Assembly: GCA_958367245.1 (NCBI GenBank)
Contig: CATXEA010000011.1
Span: forward strand, 39,165-103,164
DNA from: an uncultured Blautia sp.
Lineage (GTDB): Bacteria; Bacillota; Clostridia; Lachnospirales; Lachnospiraceae
Length of the DNA stretch: 64,000 bases
Reading direction: 5' to 3'
A model generated the notes under the pieces. That model was not told the origin of the DNA. It did no database searches and saw nothing but the letters and a program-made list of their open reading frames with translations. Below, piece by piece: positions 26,957-36,624 of the stretch. How positions within the stretch are numbered: position 1 is the stretch's first letter; each line of letters opens with the position of its first letter. The position numbers were made by a program, and so were the translations under genes.

Positions 26957-28441
26957 ATGAAGATAAATGAAACTCTTAGAAAGCCGATGTTGGAAGCGAA
27001 GTATTTGAATGTAGAAAATACGGACAGATACCGCCCCATCATCAGGCTTTTTTATTTAAAGTCAGAGAAATTGAAATACTGGATTTATCAGGAAGAAGTA
27101 TATGAGGAATTGAAAGAAGATCCTTATTTTCGAGATTACACACCGGAACAATGTCAGCAGGATCTGAATGCTCTGGTATCCTGGGGAAACCTGATTACGA
27201 TGCAGGATACCCGCAAAGTGTCCACAATAGAAGAGTTTAAAAACAAAAAATTTCGTTATCAGCTCTCGGAAGCCACGGTGGAAATTGAACGAATGGTTAT
27301 CCGGGTGGAAAATCTTTTTATAGAGAGTTCTTCTCTGGAACCCACGCTTTTGGAGCGTATACGGATCAATCTTGGAAAAATCCCGGAAATGCAGAATAAA
27401 GACAGAGAAAAAATATATACATGGTGGAACGACCTGAATAACGATTTTATCCGTCTGAACCAGAATTATCAGGACTATATGAGAGAACTGAGCAGCGTAA
27501 AGGCAGAAGAAATGATGAAGTCCAGAGAATTTCTGGTATTTAAGGACAGACTGATTGAATATCTGCGTAATTTTGTAAAAGGTCTGCAGGCGAATGTGTC
27601 AGCCATTGAACAGGTTCTCAGAGAGACAGAGGAAGAGCAGATTACATTTCTATACAATGAGGTGACGGAATATGAGCTGTCTATTCCGAGAATGGATGTG
27701 GAAATCAACAGACAGGTCATTGAGGATAAGATAAAAGGACGCTGGCAGAGCCTGAAGGAATGGTTTGTGGGAGAAGACGGAAAGGAATCGGAAGCAGTCA
27801 AGGTTTTTGACAATACAAATGAGATTATCCGAAAAATCACCCGGTATGCGGCAAGAATCAGTGAACTGAGCAACAGCGGATCGAACAGAAGAGAAGAATA
27901 CCATAAGCTTGCGGTGATGTTTTCTAAATGCAGGGATATGAATGAAGCTCACAGGCTGGCAGCAACTGTATTTGGAATCGAGAAGCCGCTCCATCTGAAG
28001 GGGCTTTCGGAAAGAAGCACAGAAAGTATTAACAGCGGTGTATTTGAGGAAACTCCCCATATGGTAACTGTGATTCCACGAATCCGTACTTATAAGGAAA
28101 AGGCTGCCCGCAGCGGGATTACAGACAGGACAAAGGAAAAAGAAGAAACCCGCCTTGCCACGATTCGAAAACTGGAAGAGGAACGGAGACTTTTAAAAAG
28201 TTATATCAAAGACAATTGTCTGGAATTTGCAGCTCTCCCGAAAATCGAACCTCATGTAAGGGACGTATTCCTTGGTTGGCTGTCAAAGGCTCTGGAAAAT
28301 AAGAATTTCAGGGGCAAAACAGAAGACGGTCAGATGTACTGGCTGGAACAGCCGGAGCAGGGAAAAACCTGCATTGTAAGGTCGCCGGACGGTATTTTGG
28401 AGATGCCGGCATATACCATAAGATTTGAGGAGGGATTATGA
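26957..28441 (+). CDS. jetA: Wadjet JetA-like kleisin subunit (DUF2397 / TIGR02677 family)
   Basis: 494 residues, soluble, mostly helical. The opening KYLNVENTDRYRPIIRLFY with the following YW-x-x-x-EEVYEEL is typical of the DUF2397 family, the MukF/kleisin-like subunit in one class of Wadjet systems. A winged-helix N-terminal half (about 1-110) and long coiled helices (120-400) fit a kleisin that bridges the SMC heads. First gene of a four-gene operon whose members all overlap. The ribosome site is weak: AGGAAAGGA lies 17 bases upstream, further than usual, so the start is less certain than those of its neighbours. The assignment rests on family memory plus the fully matching neighbourhood. 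Confidence 0.82.
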   Translation: MKINETLRKPMLEAKYLNVENTDRYRPIIRLFYLKSEKLKYWIYQEEVYEELKEDPYFRDYTPEQCQQDLNALVSWGNLITMQDTRKVSTIEEFKNKKFRYQLSEATVEIERMVIRVENLFIESSSLEPTLLERIRINLGKIPEMQNKDREKIYTWWNDLNNDFIRLNQNYQDYMRELSSVKAEEMMKSREFLVFKDRLIEYLRNFVKGLQANVSAIEQVLRETEEEQITFLYNEVTEYELSIPRMDVEINRQVIEDKIKGRWQSLKEWFVGEDGKESEAVKVFDNTNEIIRKITRYAARISELSNSGSNRREEYHKLAVMFSKCRDMNEAHRLAATVFGIEKPLHLKGLSERSTESINSGVFEETPHMVTVIPRIRTYKEKAARSGITDRTKEKEETRLATIRKLEEERRLLKSYIKDNCLEFAALPKIEPHVRDVFLGWLSKALENKNFRGKTEDGQMYWLEQPEQGKTCIVRSPDGILEMPAYTIRFEEGL

Positions 28442-29577
28442 GAACACTGGAAATTCTGCTGAGCAGAAGATGGATTTTAAAGAGCCGTGACAGGGAGCTT
28501 TATTATCAGATCAAGGACGAGCTGGGAAGTGTAAAGAAGTTTCTCATGGAAAAACTGGGATATCAGGTCATTGTAAATCCCTATCTGATAAAGGTGGAAA
28601 AAATGCCTGCCAGAGCGGAAAACTGGATGGGGATTCCGGAATTTACACATAAAATAGAATACATATTTCTGTGTCTTGTACTGATGTTTCTGGAAGAAAA
28701 AGAGATACAGGAGCAGTTTGTTTTGTCACAGCTTACGGAATATATACAGAGTCAGTACAGGGAGGAACAGATAGACTGGACCGTTTATCAGTATCGCAGA
28801 CATCTGATTAAAGTGCTGAAATACTGCGTAAATACAGGGATTCTGGATATTAATGACGGAAGTGAAGAGAACTTTGCAAAGGAAGGAAGTGAGGTTCTGT
28901 ATGAAAATACGGGGGCTTCCCGTTATTTTATGAAGAATTTCACTCAAGACATCATGGGGTATACGACTCCTTCTGATTTCGAAAAGGAGGAGTGGATTGA
29001 TGTAAATGAAGACAGGGGAATCGTGCGCAGACAGAGGGTTTACAGACAGCTTCTGATGACTATGGGAATGGAGCGGACTTCTGATACAGAAGAGGACTTT
29101 GCATATCTCAGAAATCAGCGCAATCTGATACAGGGAGAGCTTTCGGAGCTCTTTGACTGTGAACTTCACGTACACAGAAACAGCGCTTTTTTGATTCTTG
29201 GAGAGGAGTGCAGAATGGGCAGGTGCTTTCCGGAAGAAAATACCTTGTCAGACGCGGTTCTTCTGACGAATCATCTGATTCAAAAAAGAATAGAGAACAG
29301 GGAAATTCCGGTTGGGGCAGAAGAAGAAATCTATGTGCCCGAAGAGGTTTTTATGGGAATTCTGGAGGAATGTAAGGAAAATTACGGAAAAGGTTTCAGC
29401 AAAACCTATCGGGAAATGACAACCAGGGATTTCTGCAAAGCGGTAAAAGATTATATGGAGGAGCTTGGCTTCATACAGGAAACGGAAGAGCAAATTAAGA
29501 TTAGTGCGGCAGTGGGGAAAATTGCCGGACAGTATCCGAAAGATTTTGTGGAGGAGGATAAAGGTGACAAACAGTAA
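28438..29577 (+). CDS. jetB: Wadjet JetB-like KITE subunit (DUF2398 / TIGR02678 family)
   Basis: 379 residues. The N-terminus LEILLSRRWILKSRDRELYY followed by KLGYQVIVNPYLIKVEK matches the DUF2398 family, the MukE-like winged-helix (KITE) component that binds the kleisin. ATGA overlap with the preceding gene and a GGAGGG site seven bases upstream show coupled translation. It has no catalytic motif of its own. In Wadjet complexes it helps load and stabilise the SMC motor on circular DNA. Confidence 0.82.
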   Translation: MRTLEILLSRRWILKSRDRELYYQIKDELGSVKKFLMEKLGYQVIVNPYLIKVEKMPARAENWMGIPEFTHKIEYIFLCLVLMFLEEKEIQEQFVLSQLTEYIQSQYREEQIDWTVYQYRRHLIKVLKYCVNTGILDINDGSEENFAKEGSEVLYENTGASRYFMKNFTQDIMGYTTPSDFEKEEWIDVNEDRGIVRRQRVYRQLLMTMGMERTSDTEEDFAYLRNQRNLIQGELSELFDCELHVHRNSAFLILGEECRMGRCFPEENTLSDAVLLTNHLIQKRIENREIPVGAEEEIYVPEEVFMGILEECKENYGKGFSKTYREMTTRDFCKAVKDYMEELGFIQETEEQIKISAAVGKIAGQYPKDFVEEDKGDKQ

Positions 29578-32500
29578 ATGGCAGATATACAGGGTAGGTC
29601 TGGTGGACTTCTGGTATTACGATGAGGAGGAATTTTATTTTCTGGATGGCAGAATGCTTCTGAGGGGAGCGAACGGATCAGGAAAATCAGTTACCATGCA
29701 GAGCTTTATTCCTCTTCTTTTGGACGGAAATATGCGTCCGGAACGTCTTGACCCCTTCGGCTCAAAAGCGAGAAAAATGGAGAACTATCTTCTGGAAGAA
29801 GGAGATGGACGGGAAGAGCGGACCGGATATCTGTATATGGAACTGAAACGGGCAGAAAGCGATGAATTTCTTACTCTGGGAATGGGAATGCGCGCAAGGC
29901 GGAACAAAAAGATGGATTCCTGGTACTTCTGTATCACAGACGGCAGAAGGATCGGTTTTGATCTTTTTCTTTACAAAGATGTGCAGAGCAAGGTTACCTG
30001 TACCATGCGGGAGTTGAAGAACCGCATCGGGGAAGGCGGAAAAGTCATGGAAACCCAGAGCGAGTATGCACAATGCGTAAACAGGCTGTTGTTTGGCTTT
30101 GAGACCCAGGAGGAGTATAAGGAGCTTTTGAACCTTTTGATCCAGCTTCGTACACCGAAGCTTTCAAAGGATTTTAAGCCAACGGTAATCAATGAGATTT
30201 TGAGCAGTTCCCTCCAGACTTTGTCTGAGGATGACCTTAGACCTATGTCTGAGGCAATCGAAAATATGGACAGTCTGAAAACCAACCTTGACAATTTAAA
30301 CGAGAGCATTCAGGCAGCCCGCCAGATTGAAAAGGTATATAACCGTTATAATGAAATCGTCCTCTATGACAAGGCTCTTTTATTCACAGATGCTGTTAAA
30401 AAATACAGAGAGGCGGAAAAAAGAGCGGTGGAGCTTCAGAAAGAAATCTGCCGTACTGAGGAGGAAAGAGAAAAAGAGGAACAGCATTATGAGACTTTGA
30501 CAGGAGAGGAAAAGATTCTTCAGGCAGAAAAGGAGTCTCTTTCAGATAGCGATGCCACCAGATTGAAAAATCAGGAAGTCGCAATCCGCAGACAGATAAC
30601 AGAACTGGAGGAAATCATTTCCCAAAAGGAACGCCAGAAAGAGGAAAAGGACGAGAAACGGTTGGATGCCGAAGAAACCATCCGGCTGCAGAGAGAAAGA
30701 AATGAACAAAAATGGAAGGAGATTGAGACTTCTCTGGAAGAAATGGAGCGTGCGCTGGAGGAAATTCCCTTTGATGAGTTCAGCTTTATGAAGGAAGAGC
30801 TTCTGGAAAACAGAGAGGAAGCGTATTCTTTTCTTTCCCATGAGCAGCTTCTGAAGGACTATACGCAGAAAGCTGAGGACGCCAAAGAGGCTTTGACAGA
30901 AGAAAAAAATATCCAGGAGCGGTACAGCCGGTTTCTTCAGGAGCTGGATGAGTTTCAGGAAGAGAAAAACCATACGGAAAGAGAAATTCTTCAATACGAT
31001 AATCAGCTTCACGAGATTCGGCAAGAGCTTATCGAACAGCTCTATAAATGGGCAGGAGGAAATGAAGAACTTCATCCGGAAGAGGAAACTCTTCAGGAAA
31101 TGTCAAGAAGAATTGAGAATTACCGTACAGATACGGATTACTGGGAAATCAGAAATCTGGCGAAGGATGCCTTTGAGAAAAGGCAGGAAGAGCTTTTGTC
31201 CGCCAGAAACAGAAAAAAGCTGGAAACAGAGGAGAAGCAGCAGATTTATGCAAACACAAAGGAAGAACTTGCCCAGTGGCAGGAAAAGCGCGAGCCTGAG
31301 CCGGAGCGGAGTGAACCGGTGCTCAGAAACCGTCAGAAGCTTCGGGAAGCGGAAATTCCATTTTGGGAATTTTATAAGATGGTGGACTTTGATGGGAAGT
31401 TAAATGAGGAACAGACTGCCCGTCTGGAGGAAGCCCTTATGCAGATGGGGATTCTGGATGCTTTGATTATTCCGTCGCAGTATAAAGAGCAGGTTCTTTC
31501 CATAGATGGAGACGTATGTGACCGCTACCTGTTTACAGATGCTGATTATGTGAAGTCTAATCTTATGGAGCTTCTGGATATTGACGATGAAAAAAATGAT
31601 ATTCTCACTTATCAGAATGTATCCAGAATACTTACCGGAATAGGCTGGAAATCCGGAAGCAGTGAGGAAGAAACGCGAGGCGGAACCTGGGTAGACGAAA
31701 ACGGGAATTTCGGTATGGGAATTCTGGAAGGTACCATTACAAAGAATTACACGCCTTGTTTCATTGGCTCAGGCGCCAGAGAGGCGTACCGTCTCAGAAA
31801 AATCAGAGAGCTTGAGGAACTTTGCAGTCTGCAGGAGAAAGAAATCCGGGAATGCGAAGAGAAACTGAAGGAATCAGAGAACAGACAGAAATGTCTGGAA
31901 GCTGAGTGGAGGAATTTTCCAAAGGAGCAGGATTTAAAGATTGCAGCAAGGGAACTGGAACGCCGGGAAGAAAAGCTTACTGTCATAAACAGCAAAATCA
32001 GGACTCAGAAAGAGCTTCTGGAAGCAGAACGGAAAAAGCTGGATGAAATCAGAATGAAGGTACAGGAGCTCTGCAGAAAATGCTATCTTCCGGCAAGACT
32101 GGATGTATTTGGAAGTGCGCTGGAAAGCCTGAAGGATTACCGGGAGCTTCTTACAGGTCTGCAGGTGAACCACGGTTCCTATATCAATGGAATACAGAGC
32201 CTGCGGGTGAAAGAGGAGTATCTGGAGGAAGTGGAAGGCGCTCTGGATGATATCCGCTATGACCTTGGACGGGGCATTACCCAGAAACGAGAGCAGGAAA
32301 AGGCTCTGAATTCTGTCCTTGAACAGTTGAAGCTTACGGATTATGAACAGATAAAGGAACGTCTCGATTATTGTACAGAGCGTCTTGCTGAGCTTCCGGG
32401 AGAAAGAGACGCTTCTGTGGAGCGGAAGGCAAGCCTTAGGAAAGAGGGGGAAATCCTTCGGGAAAAATATCAGGAGAATGAGCTTTCCCTTACTCGTTTA

Positions 32501-33679
32501 AGAGAACGCAGACAGTGGTGCGCCAGAGCGTTTGAACTGGAATATGCGCTGGATTATGTAAAGAAAGAGTTTGTCATCACCGAAGATATGGAAGATCAGG
32601 CAGGAAAAGTCTGCAGTCAGCTTGCCGGAAAATTTGGAAACCGGAAACAAAGCGATCTTCTGGGAAGCTTGCAGGAGGAATATCATAAGAACAGAGGACA
32701 GCTTCTGGAATATCAGATCACATTAAAGAGCCTGTTTGAAAATCTGGATGAAGATACCTCTTTTACGGAAATGAGCATGAAAAGAATTGATATTTCCGCG
32801 AAATACAGAGGAATTACCGTTAAATTTAAAGAACTGATCGCCGGAATGGAAGAGGATATGCAGATGCAGGAGCGTCTGCTGAGCGATAAGGACAGGGAGC
32901 TTTTTGAGGATATTCTGGCAAATACAATCAGCAAAAAAATAAGGGCAAGAATTCAGGCAAGCAAACGCTGGGTGGAAAAAATGAACAGTCTGATGGAGTC
33001 TATGCAGACGTCAAGCGGTCTGACTTTGAGCCTTAAGTGGAAGAATAAACGTGCGGAAAAAGAGGAACAGCTTGATACAAAAGCTCTTGTGGAGCTTCTT
33101 CAGAAGGATGCGGAAATCATGCGGCAGGAAGAAGCGCAGCAGCTTTCCGTTCACTTCCGCTCAAAAATTGAAGAAGCCAGAAAAGCAGCAGGAGAGTCTT
33201 CCAATGTTCAGTCTTTCCATGCCATTATGAGAGAAGTGCTGGATTACCGCCAGTGGTTTGAATTCCAGTTGGAGTGTCAGAAAACAGGTGAGAAAAAGAA
33301 AGAGCTGACAGACAGAGTATTTTTTACATTCAGCGGCGGCGAAAAAGCTATGGCGATGTATGTACCGCTGTTTTCGGCAGTTGTGGCGAAGTATGCGGGG
33401 GCGCGTAAGGATGCGCCGAAGCTCATTTCTCTTGACGAAGCCTTTGCCGGTGTGGACGAGATGAATATTCGGGATATGTTCCGTCTGATGGTGGAATTTG
33501 ACTTTGATTTTATGATAAATTCCCAGATTCTCTGGGGGGATTACGATACGGTTCCCGGACTTGCTATTTATCAGTTGATTCGTCCGGAGAATGCCAAATA
33601 TGTAACGGTGATCCGGTATATCTGGAATGGCAACAGGAAGAAAATGGTTTTGGATAAAAACGTAAATGAAAGTATATGA
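29564..33679 (+). CDS. jetC: Wadjet JetC-like SMC ATPase (TIGR02680 family)
   Basis: 1371 residues from a GTG with GGAGGA seven bases upstream; the open frame extends 33 codons further but without a ribosome site. Walker A is GANGSGKS at residues 35-42. Two very long Glu/Lys-rich coiled coils (about 270-570 and 740-1180) surround a central hinge-like globular region near 600-700. The C-terminal head has TFSGGEKAMAMYVPLF (signature) and LISLDEAFAGVDEMN (Walker B and D-loop). This is the MukB-like motor that extrudes plasmid DNA by loop formation. Overlaps jetB by 14 bases and jetD by ATGA. Confidence 0.88.
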   Translation: MTNSKWQIYRVGLVDFWYYDEEEFYFLDGRMLLRGANGSGKSVTMQSFIPLLLDGNMRPERLDPFGSKARKMENYLLEEGDGREERTGYLYMELKRAESDEFLTLGMGMRARRNKKMDSWYFCITDGRRIGFDLFLYKDVQSKVTCTMRELKNRIGEGGKVMETQSEYAQCVNRLLFGFETQEEYKELLNLLIQLRTPKLSKDFKPTVINEILSSSLQTLSEDDLRPMSEAIENMDSLKTNLDNLNESIQAARQIEKVYNRYNEIVLYDKALLFTDAVKKYREAEKRAVELQKEICRTEEEREKEEQHYETLTGEEKILQAEKESLSDSDATRLKNQEVAIRRQITELEEIISQKERQKEEKDEKRLDAEETIRLQRERNEQKWKEIETSLEEMERALEEIPFDEFSFMKEELLENREEAYSFLSHEQLLKDYTQKAEDAKEALTEEKNIQERYSRFLQELDEFQEEKNHTEREILQYDNQLHEIRQELIEQLYKWAGGNEELHPEEETLQEMSRRIENYRTDTDYWEIRNLAKDAFEKRQEELLSARNRKKLETEEKQQIYANTKEELAQWQEKREPEPERSEPVLRNRQKLREAEIPFWEFYKMVDFDGKLNEEQTARLEEALMQMGILDALIIPSQYKEQVLSIDGDVCDRYLFTDADYVKSNLMELLDIDDEKNDILTYQNVSRILTGIGWKSGSSEEETRGGTWVDENGNFGMGILEGTITKNYTPCFIGSGAREAYRLRKIRELEELCSLQEKEIRECEEKLKESENRQKCLEAEWRNFPKEQDLKIAARELERREEKLTVINSKIRTQKELLEAERKKLDEIRMKVQELCRKCYLPARLDVFGSALESLKDYRELLTGLQVNHGSYINGIQSLRVKEEYLEEVEGALDDIRYDLGRGITQKREQEKALNSVLEQLKLTDYEQIKERLDYCTERLAELPGERDASVERKASLRKEGEILREKYQENELSLTRLRERRQWCARAFELEYALDYVKKEFVITEDMEDQAGKVCSQLAGKFGNRKQSDLLGSLQEEYHKNRGQLLEYQITLKSLFENLDEDTSFTEMSMKRIDISAKYRGITVKFKELIAGMEEDMQMQERLLSDKDRELFEDILANTISKKIRARIQASKRWVEKMNSLMESMQTSSGLTLSLKWKNKRAEKEEQLDTKALVELLQKDAEIMRQEEAQQLSVHFRSKIEEARKAAGESSNVQSFHAIMREVLDYRQWFEFQLECQKTGEKKKELTDRVFFTFSGGEKAMAMYVPLFSAVVAKYAGARKDAPKLISLDEAFAGVDEMNIRDMFRLMVEFDFDFMINSQILWGDYDTVPGLAIYQLIRPENAKYVTVIRYIWNGNRKKMVLDKNVNESI

Positions 33680-34974
33680 GAAATGGAGACACTATGGAAA
33701 ATATGATGACGCAGTGTCTGGAATATTTCAGGAAACGTCCTGTTTACAGAAAGCTGTTTGCAAAGGTGAAGAGTAAATATGAAAGCCTTGGACATTTTGG
33801 CGGCACAGTAACACTCACAGGATTGACGGTACAGGAAAAACGGGAACTTGGCGGTTTTTTGCAAAAAGATTATACGGAAAACAAAACTGTGTCGGTGTCG
33901 GCCGCTTCCTTGGAAAAGGCTTTGAAATCCAGCCGTTTTGCCCGGCTTGATTGGGAGGAGATTCTGGAAGCTTATTATGGGGAAGCTCTGGTTGGGAAAA
34001 AGAAACAAAAGCTTCTTGAAACGAAACGCTGTGAGGATTTTTGGGGCAGTATTCTGGAAAGCTGCTCCAGCGATTCTGCGTCAGAGTTTCTTCGGGAAGT
34101 GTTGATGCAGAAAAAAGAAGGATATTTATTTCTTATGCAGCAGTATAAGGAAGACAAAGAGGAATTGAAAAAGCTGCTGAAAAACTTTACAGAAGCAGTG
34201 ACGGCTCTTGCCGCTTTAAGGGAGACTGGGAAAAAAGAGCTGCTTCCTGTATTTGCAGCCGCTTCAACAGGAAATCCTCATTATTTTGACGAGGGCACAA
34301 GCGCACAAAAGCTGCTGTCTCTTTATCTGAAATGGTATCTCAGCGCAGAAAAGCAGGAGGGGCTGTCTAGAGCAGAGTATAAGATGAAGCTGTATTTTGA
34401 GGCGGGAATCTTAAAAGACGAGTTGTCCAATGATGTTCTTGTATATGGAATCCGCGCCTGGAAAAAAGACGGGCAGCTTCATGAGGGCATTGAGGGATTT
34501 TTCCGCTGCAGGGAAGTGATGAAGCTTACGCTTAAGACTCTTGGCAGTCTGGGAGTGATTTCCGGTATGGAAAAGCGTGTTTATGTTGTGGAGAACCCGG
34601 CGGTTTTTTCTGCGCTTGTGGATAAATATCCCGACAGTACGCTGGTGTGCGGAAATGGGCAGCCGAAGCTTTCTGTGCATCTTCTTCTGGACAGACTGGC
34701 AGAACATCATATCCTGTACTATTCAGGAGACTTCGATCCGGAAGGACTTTTAATAGCCCGTGATATAAAGATACGTTACGGGGAAAAAGCAGTCCTGTGG
34801 AATTACAGAGCTGAGTTGTATGAGAAATATGTATCGGAGATTGTTTTGGATGAAAGCCGCCTCAAAAAGCTTGAAAAAATCGAAACAGAAGAATTACAGG
34901 AAATAAAAAAACTCATGCTTCTTAGAAAACGCGCGGCATATCAGGAGACAATGCTGGGGGAGTATGGTATATAA
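33676..34974 (+). CDS. jetD: Wadjet JetD-like Toprim nuclease (DUF2399 / TIGR02679 family)
   Basis: 432 residues. The N-terminal arm and helical region (1-250) is followed by a Toprim-type C-terminal domain containing HILYYSGDFDPEGLLIARDI, where the D-x-D and nearby Glu give the metal-binding set of a topoisomerase VI-like nuclease. This subunit cuts circular DNA once the SMC complex has processed it. The ATG overlaps the jetC stop (ATGA); a second ATG six codons later also has a good GGAG spacing. Last gene of the operon; IS debris and a decayed heat-shock promoter begin six bases after it. Confidence 0.85.
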   Translation: MRNGDTMENMMTQCLEYFRKRPVYRKLFAKVKSKYESLGHFGGTVTLTGLTVQEKRELGGFLQKDYTENKTVSVSAASLEKALKSSRFARLDWEEILEAYYGEALVGKKKQKLLETKRCEDFWGSILESCSSDSASEFLREVLMQKKEGYLFLMQQYKEDKEELKKLLKNFTEAVTALAALRETGKKELLPVFAAASTGNPHYFDEGTSAQKLLSLYLKWYLSAEKQEGLSRAEYKMKLYFEAGILKDELSNDVLVYGIRAWKKDGQLHEGIEGFFRCREVMKLTLKTLGSLGVISGMEKRVYVVENPAVFSALVDKYPDSTLVCGNGQPKLSVHLLLDRLAEHHILYYSGDFDPEGLLIARDIKIRYGEKAVLWNYRAELYEKYVSEIVLDESRLKKLEKIETEELQEIKKLMLLRKRAAYQETMLGEYGI

Positions 34975-34979
34975 TCCGC

Positions 34980-35035
34980 TTACAAAAATTTCACAAATAA
35001 AATTAGACTCCCTCTTGAATAAGAAAGAGCCGATT
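34980..35035 (+). promoter_or_regulatory. Decayed copy of the CIRCE heat-shock promoter
   Basis: The stretch TTCACAAATAAAATTAG, then ACTCCC and CTTGA, aligns with the functional promoter at 37170-37210. The right CIRCE arm is lost (AAGAAAGAG in place of GAGTGCTAA), and one base of the left arm is missing. A -35-like TTGAAT and -10-like TATCAT remain. It lies directly after the Wadjet operon and upstream of a truncated small ORF. Confidence 0.55.
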
Positions 35036-35073
35036 TTATCATAACCCATTATGTATTATAGAGAGTTGAAAAA

Positions 35074-35169
35074 ATGCAGGGATTAAGAACGCAAGAAAAC
35101 GAGAAATTTAATACATTTTTTGAAGCAGTTCAGGATGCTGCGAAAAAGGAAAAAAAATATTTTTTTTAG
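35074..35169 (+). pseudogene. Truncated small ORF after the decayed promoter
   Basis: 31 codons beginning MQGLRTQENEKFNTFFEAVQ and ending in a run of eight T. In the next frame the sequence would go on FLDAGEWKDSG for a few codons, so a T-run slip may have broken it. Just after this point, IS3 transposase sequence starts. The protein family is not recognised with confidence; it may be the head of a longer stress-related gene. Confidence 0.35.
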
Positions 35170-35179
35170 ATGCAGGAGA

Positions 35180-35362
35180 ATGGAAGGATTCTGGGGAATT
35201 ATAAAGAGGGAACGATATTATGGTAAAAGATTCACAGACAGATAATCTCTTATAGAAATGATTGAGGAATATATCAGTTACTATAACAACAAACGCTTAC
35301 AAAGAAATCTTGGCGTATTAACACCAATGGAAAAACACGAAACATATTTGCAGGCAGCATAA
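35180..35362 (+). pseudogene. C-terminal remnant of an IS3-family transposase
   Basis: Sixty codons MEGFWGIIKRE to LGVLTPMEKHETYLQAA match the end of IS150/IS861-type OrfB proteins, including the final E of the DDE triad in MEGFWG and the YYNNKRLQ block. One in-frame TAA interrupts after GKRFTDR. Unrelated in detail to the IS3 at 24 kb. The rest of this element is gone. Confidence 0.75.
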
Positions 35363-35366
35363 AAAT

Positions 35367-35393
35367 CTGCCAGCAGGTAATACCTACTGGCAG
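35367..35393. terminator. Stem-loop at the end of the IS3 remnant
   Basis: CTGCCAG and CTGGCAG arms with inner AGGT/ACCT pairing form a near-perfect hairpin five bases after the transposase stop. On the minus strand it is followed by ATTTTTA, so it could stop transcription leftward. Probably an IS-borne insulating hairpin. Confidence 0.55.
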
Positions 35394-35508
35394 AAAAAAC
35401 TTTATATTTTTTGATTGTCTACTTGACGGGAAGCAGTTCACATGTTCTGAGTGCTTTTATTGGTTTTATCCCCATGAAAAGGAGGAAAATGTGGGAAACC
35501 TCTCTGGT

Positions 35509-36060
35509 TTACAGATCCAGGGAATTGAAATCTATCTGCAGGTCCGGATAGATCTTGACAGGAACGGAATCCTGAAACGTATAGGTTTCGACACTGAAAT
35601 CTGTCTGCTCTAAATGGTAAACCAGAATTCTCTCCCTGGACGGGTCCACAATCCAATATTCCCGGACACCTGCATCAGCGTAAAGGTTCAGCTTCATCAC
35701 ATAATCGTAACTGGAATTGTTCGGGGAAACGATCTCAATGATCCAGTCTGGAGCTCCGGTACAGCCCCGGTCAGTGAGTTTGTTCCGGTCACAGATAACG
35801 CTTATGTCCGGTTCTACTATGGTTCGCCTATCTGTCCTCAGCTTGACAGCGAACGGGGCGGGATAGACACGGCAGGAACCGCCCTTTGCTTTGAGATAAT
35901 TCCGTATCGTTCCGGAAAGCTCCATGAGTATTGTTTGATGGATTCTGGAGGGCGCCGCCTGATTATAGATCAGATTGCCCTCGATCAGCTCCGCCCGGAC
36001 ATCTTCCGGCAAATCGTAATAGTCTGCTTCTGTGTAAAGTTTGGTTTGTGCTAATGGCAT
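35509..36060 (-). CDS. Uma2-family PD-(D/E)XK nuclease-like protein (DUF820)
   Basis: 183 residues with the Uma2 fold marks: RAELIEGNLIY near the N-terminus, IVEPDISVICD (first acidic residue), APDWIIEIVSP (the D-x-x-x-E core) and a Lys in VMKLNLYADAGVREYWIVDP. These are restriction-endonuclease-like proteins whose biological role is unsettled, though often linked to mobile DNA. A perfect AAGGAGG lies ten bases before the ATG. It faces left, in a debris field between the Wadjet operon and the integrase remnant. Confidence 0.85.
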   Translation of the reverse strand: MPLAQTKLYTEADYYDLPEDVRAELIEGNLIYNQAAPSRIHQTILMELSGTIRNYLKAKGGSCRVYPAPFAVKLRTDRRTIVEPDISVICDRNKLTDRGCTGAPDWIIEIVSPNNSSYDYVMKLNLYADAGVREYWIVDPSRERILVYHLEQTDFSVETYTFQDSVPVKIYPDLQIDFNSLDL

Positions 36061-36106
36061 AGATTAGAACCTCCTTTTTCAGCTGTTACATACGTTGAGA
36101 TAGAAA

Positions 36107-36355
36107 CTATTCTTTGACAGTTGATGATGGATTTCTCAAATCTGCAGTTGTGAGAAGAATTTTTTGTGAATCATCCATTTCAAAGGCGAGTTGGCAACCA
36201 GCAAAATCAGCTATCATTATGAGTTCATCTGCTGAAAAACTACCGCGTACGAATTTATTTCTCATAGCTTGTTCACTGATTCCGAAAAGGCTTGCCAATT
36301 CTTTGTATTTTTTTCCTCTCATACTGAGCAATCCTTTTATTTTGTCGCTAACCAT
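36107..36355 (-). CDS. Small helix-turn-helix protein (Cro/C1-like)
   Basis: 82 residues from an ATG with GAAGGTG eight bases upstream. A helix-turn-helix is visible in YKELASLFGISEQAMRNKF, followed by RGSFSADELIMIADFAG. The open frame continues 82 codons further upstream, but that part is a hydrophobic run from non-coding sequence and has no ribosome site. Probably a regulator of the former mobile element next door. It lies 46 bases upstream of the Uma2 gene and could be cotranscribed with it. Confidence 0.65.
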   Translation of the reverse strand: MVSDKIKGLLSMRGKKYKELASLFGISEQAMRNKFVRGSFSADELIMIADFAGCQLAFEMDDSQKILLTTADLRNPSSTVKE

Positions 36356-36624
36356 TGAAACACCTTCTTTCGTTTTGATAATTACATTATATAGCACAAA
36401 CAGAATTAATGCAATCATAAAAATATAAAATGTAATCAAAAAAGTGTAGGAAGTAATTGGCGAGATAATCAAATTTATGTATAATATAATCGTAAACAAA
36501 ACAGACGGAGAACAAGCGAAGTGGGAAAACGAAGTGGCGAAAGCGTACTGGAGACACCAACATAACATCGGACAAGGGTAAGGGGATAATGAGACAGTCA
36601 AGATACCTTAGATAGCTTTAAGAC

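Noticed and set aside
35161..35210. FLDAGEWKDSG continuation of the truncated small ORF
   Set aside because: Only kept as a possibility: the same bases encode the IS3 MEGFWGIIKRE block in another frame, which is much stronger evidence.
36356..36601. N-terminal extension of the small HTH protein
   Set aside because: Hydrophobic, without ribosome site, and reading through an A/T-rich intergenic region; the start with GAAGGTG is far better.
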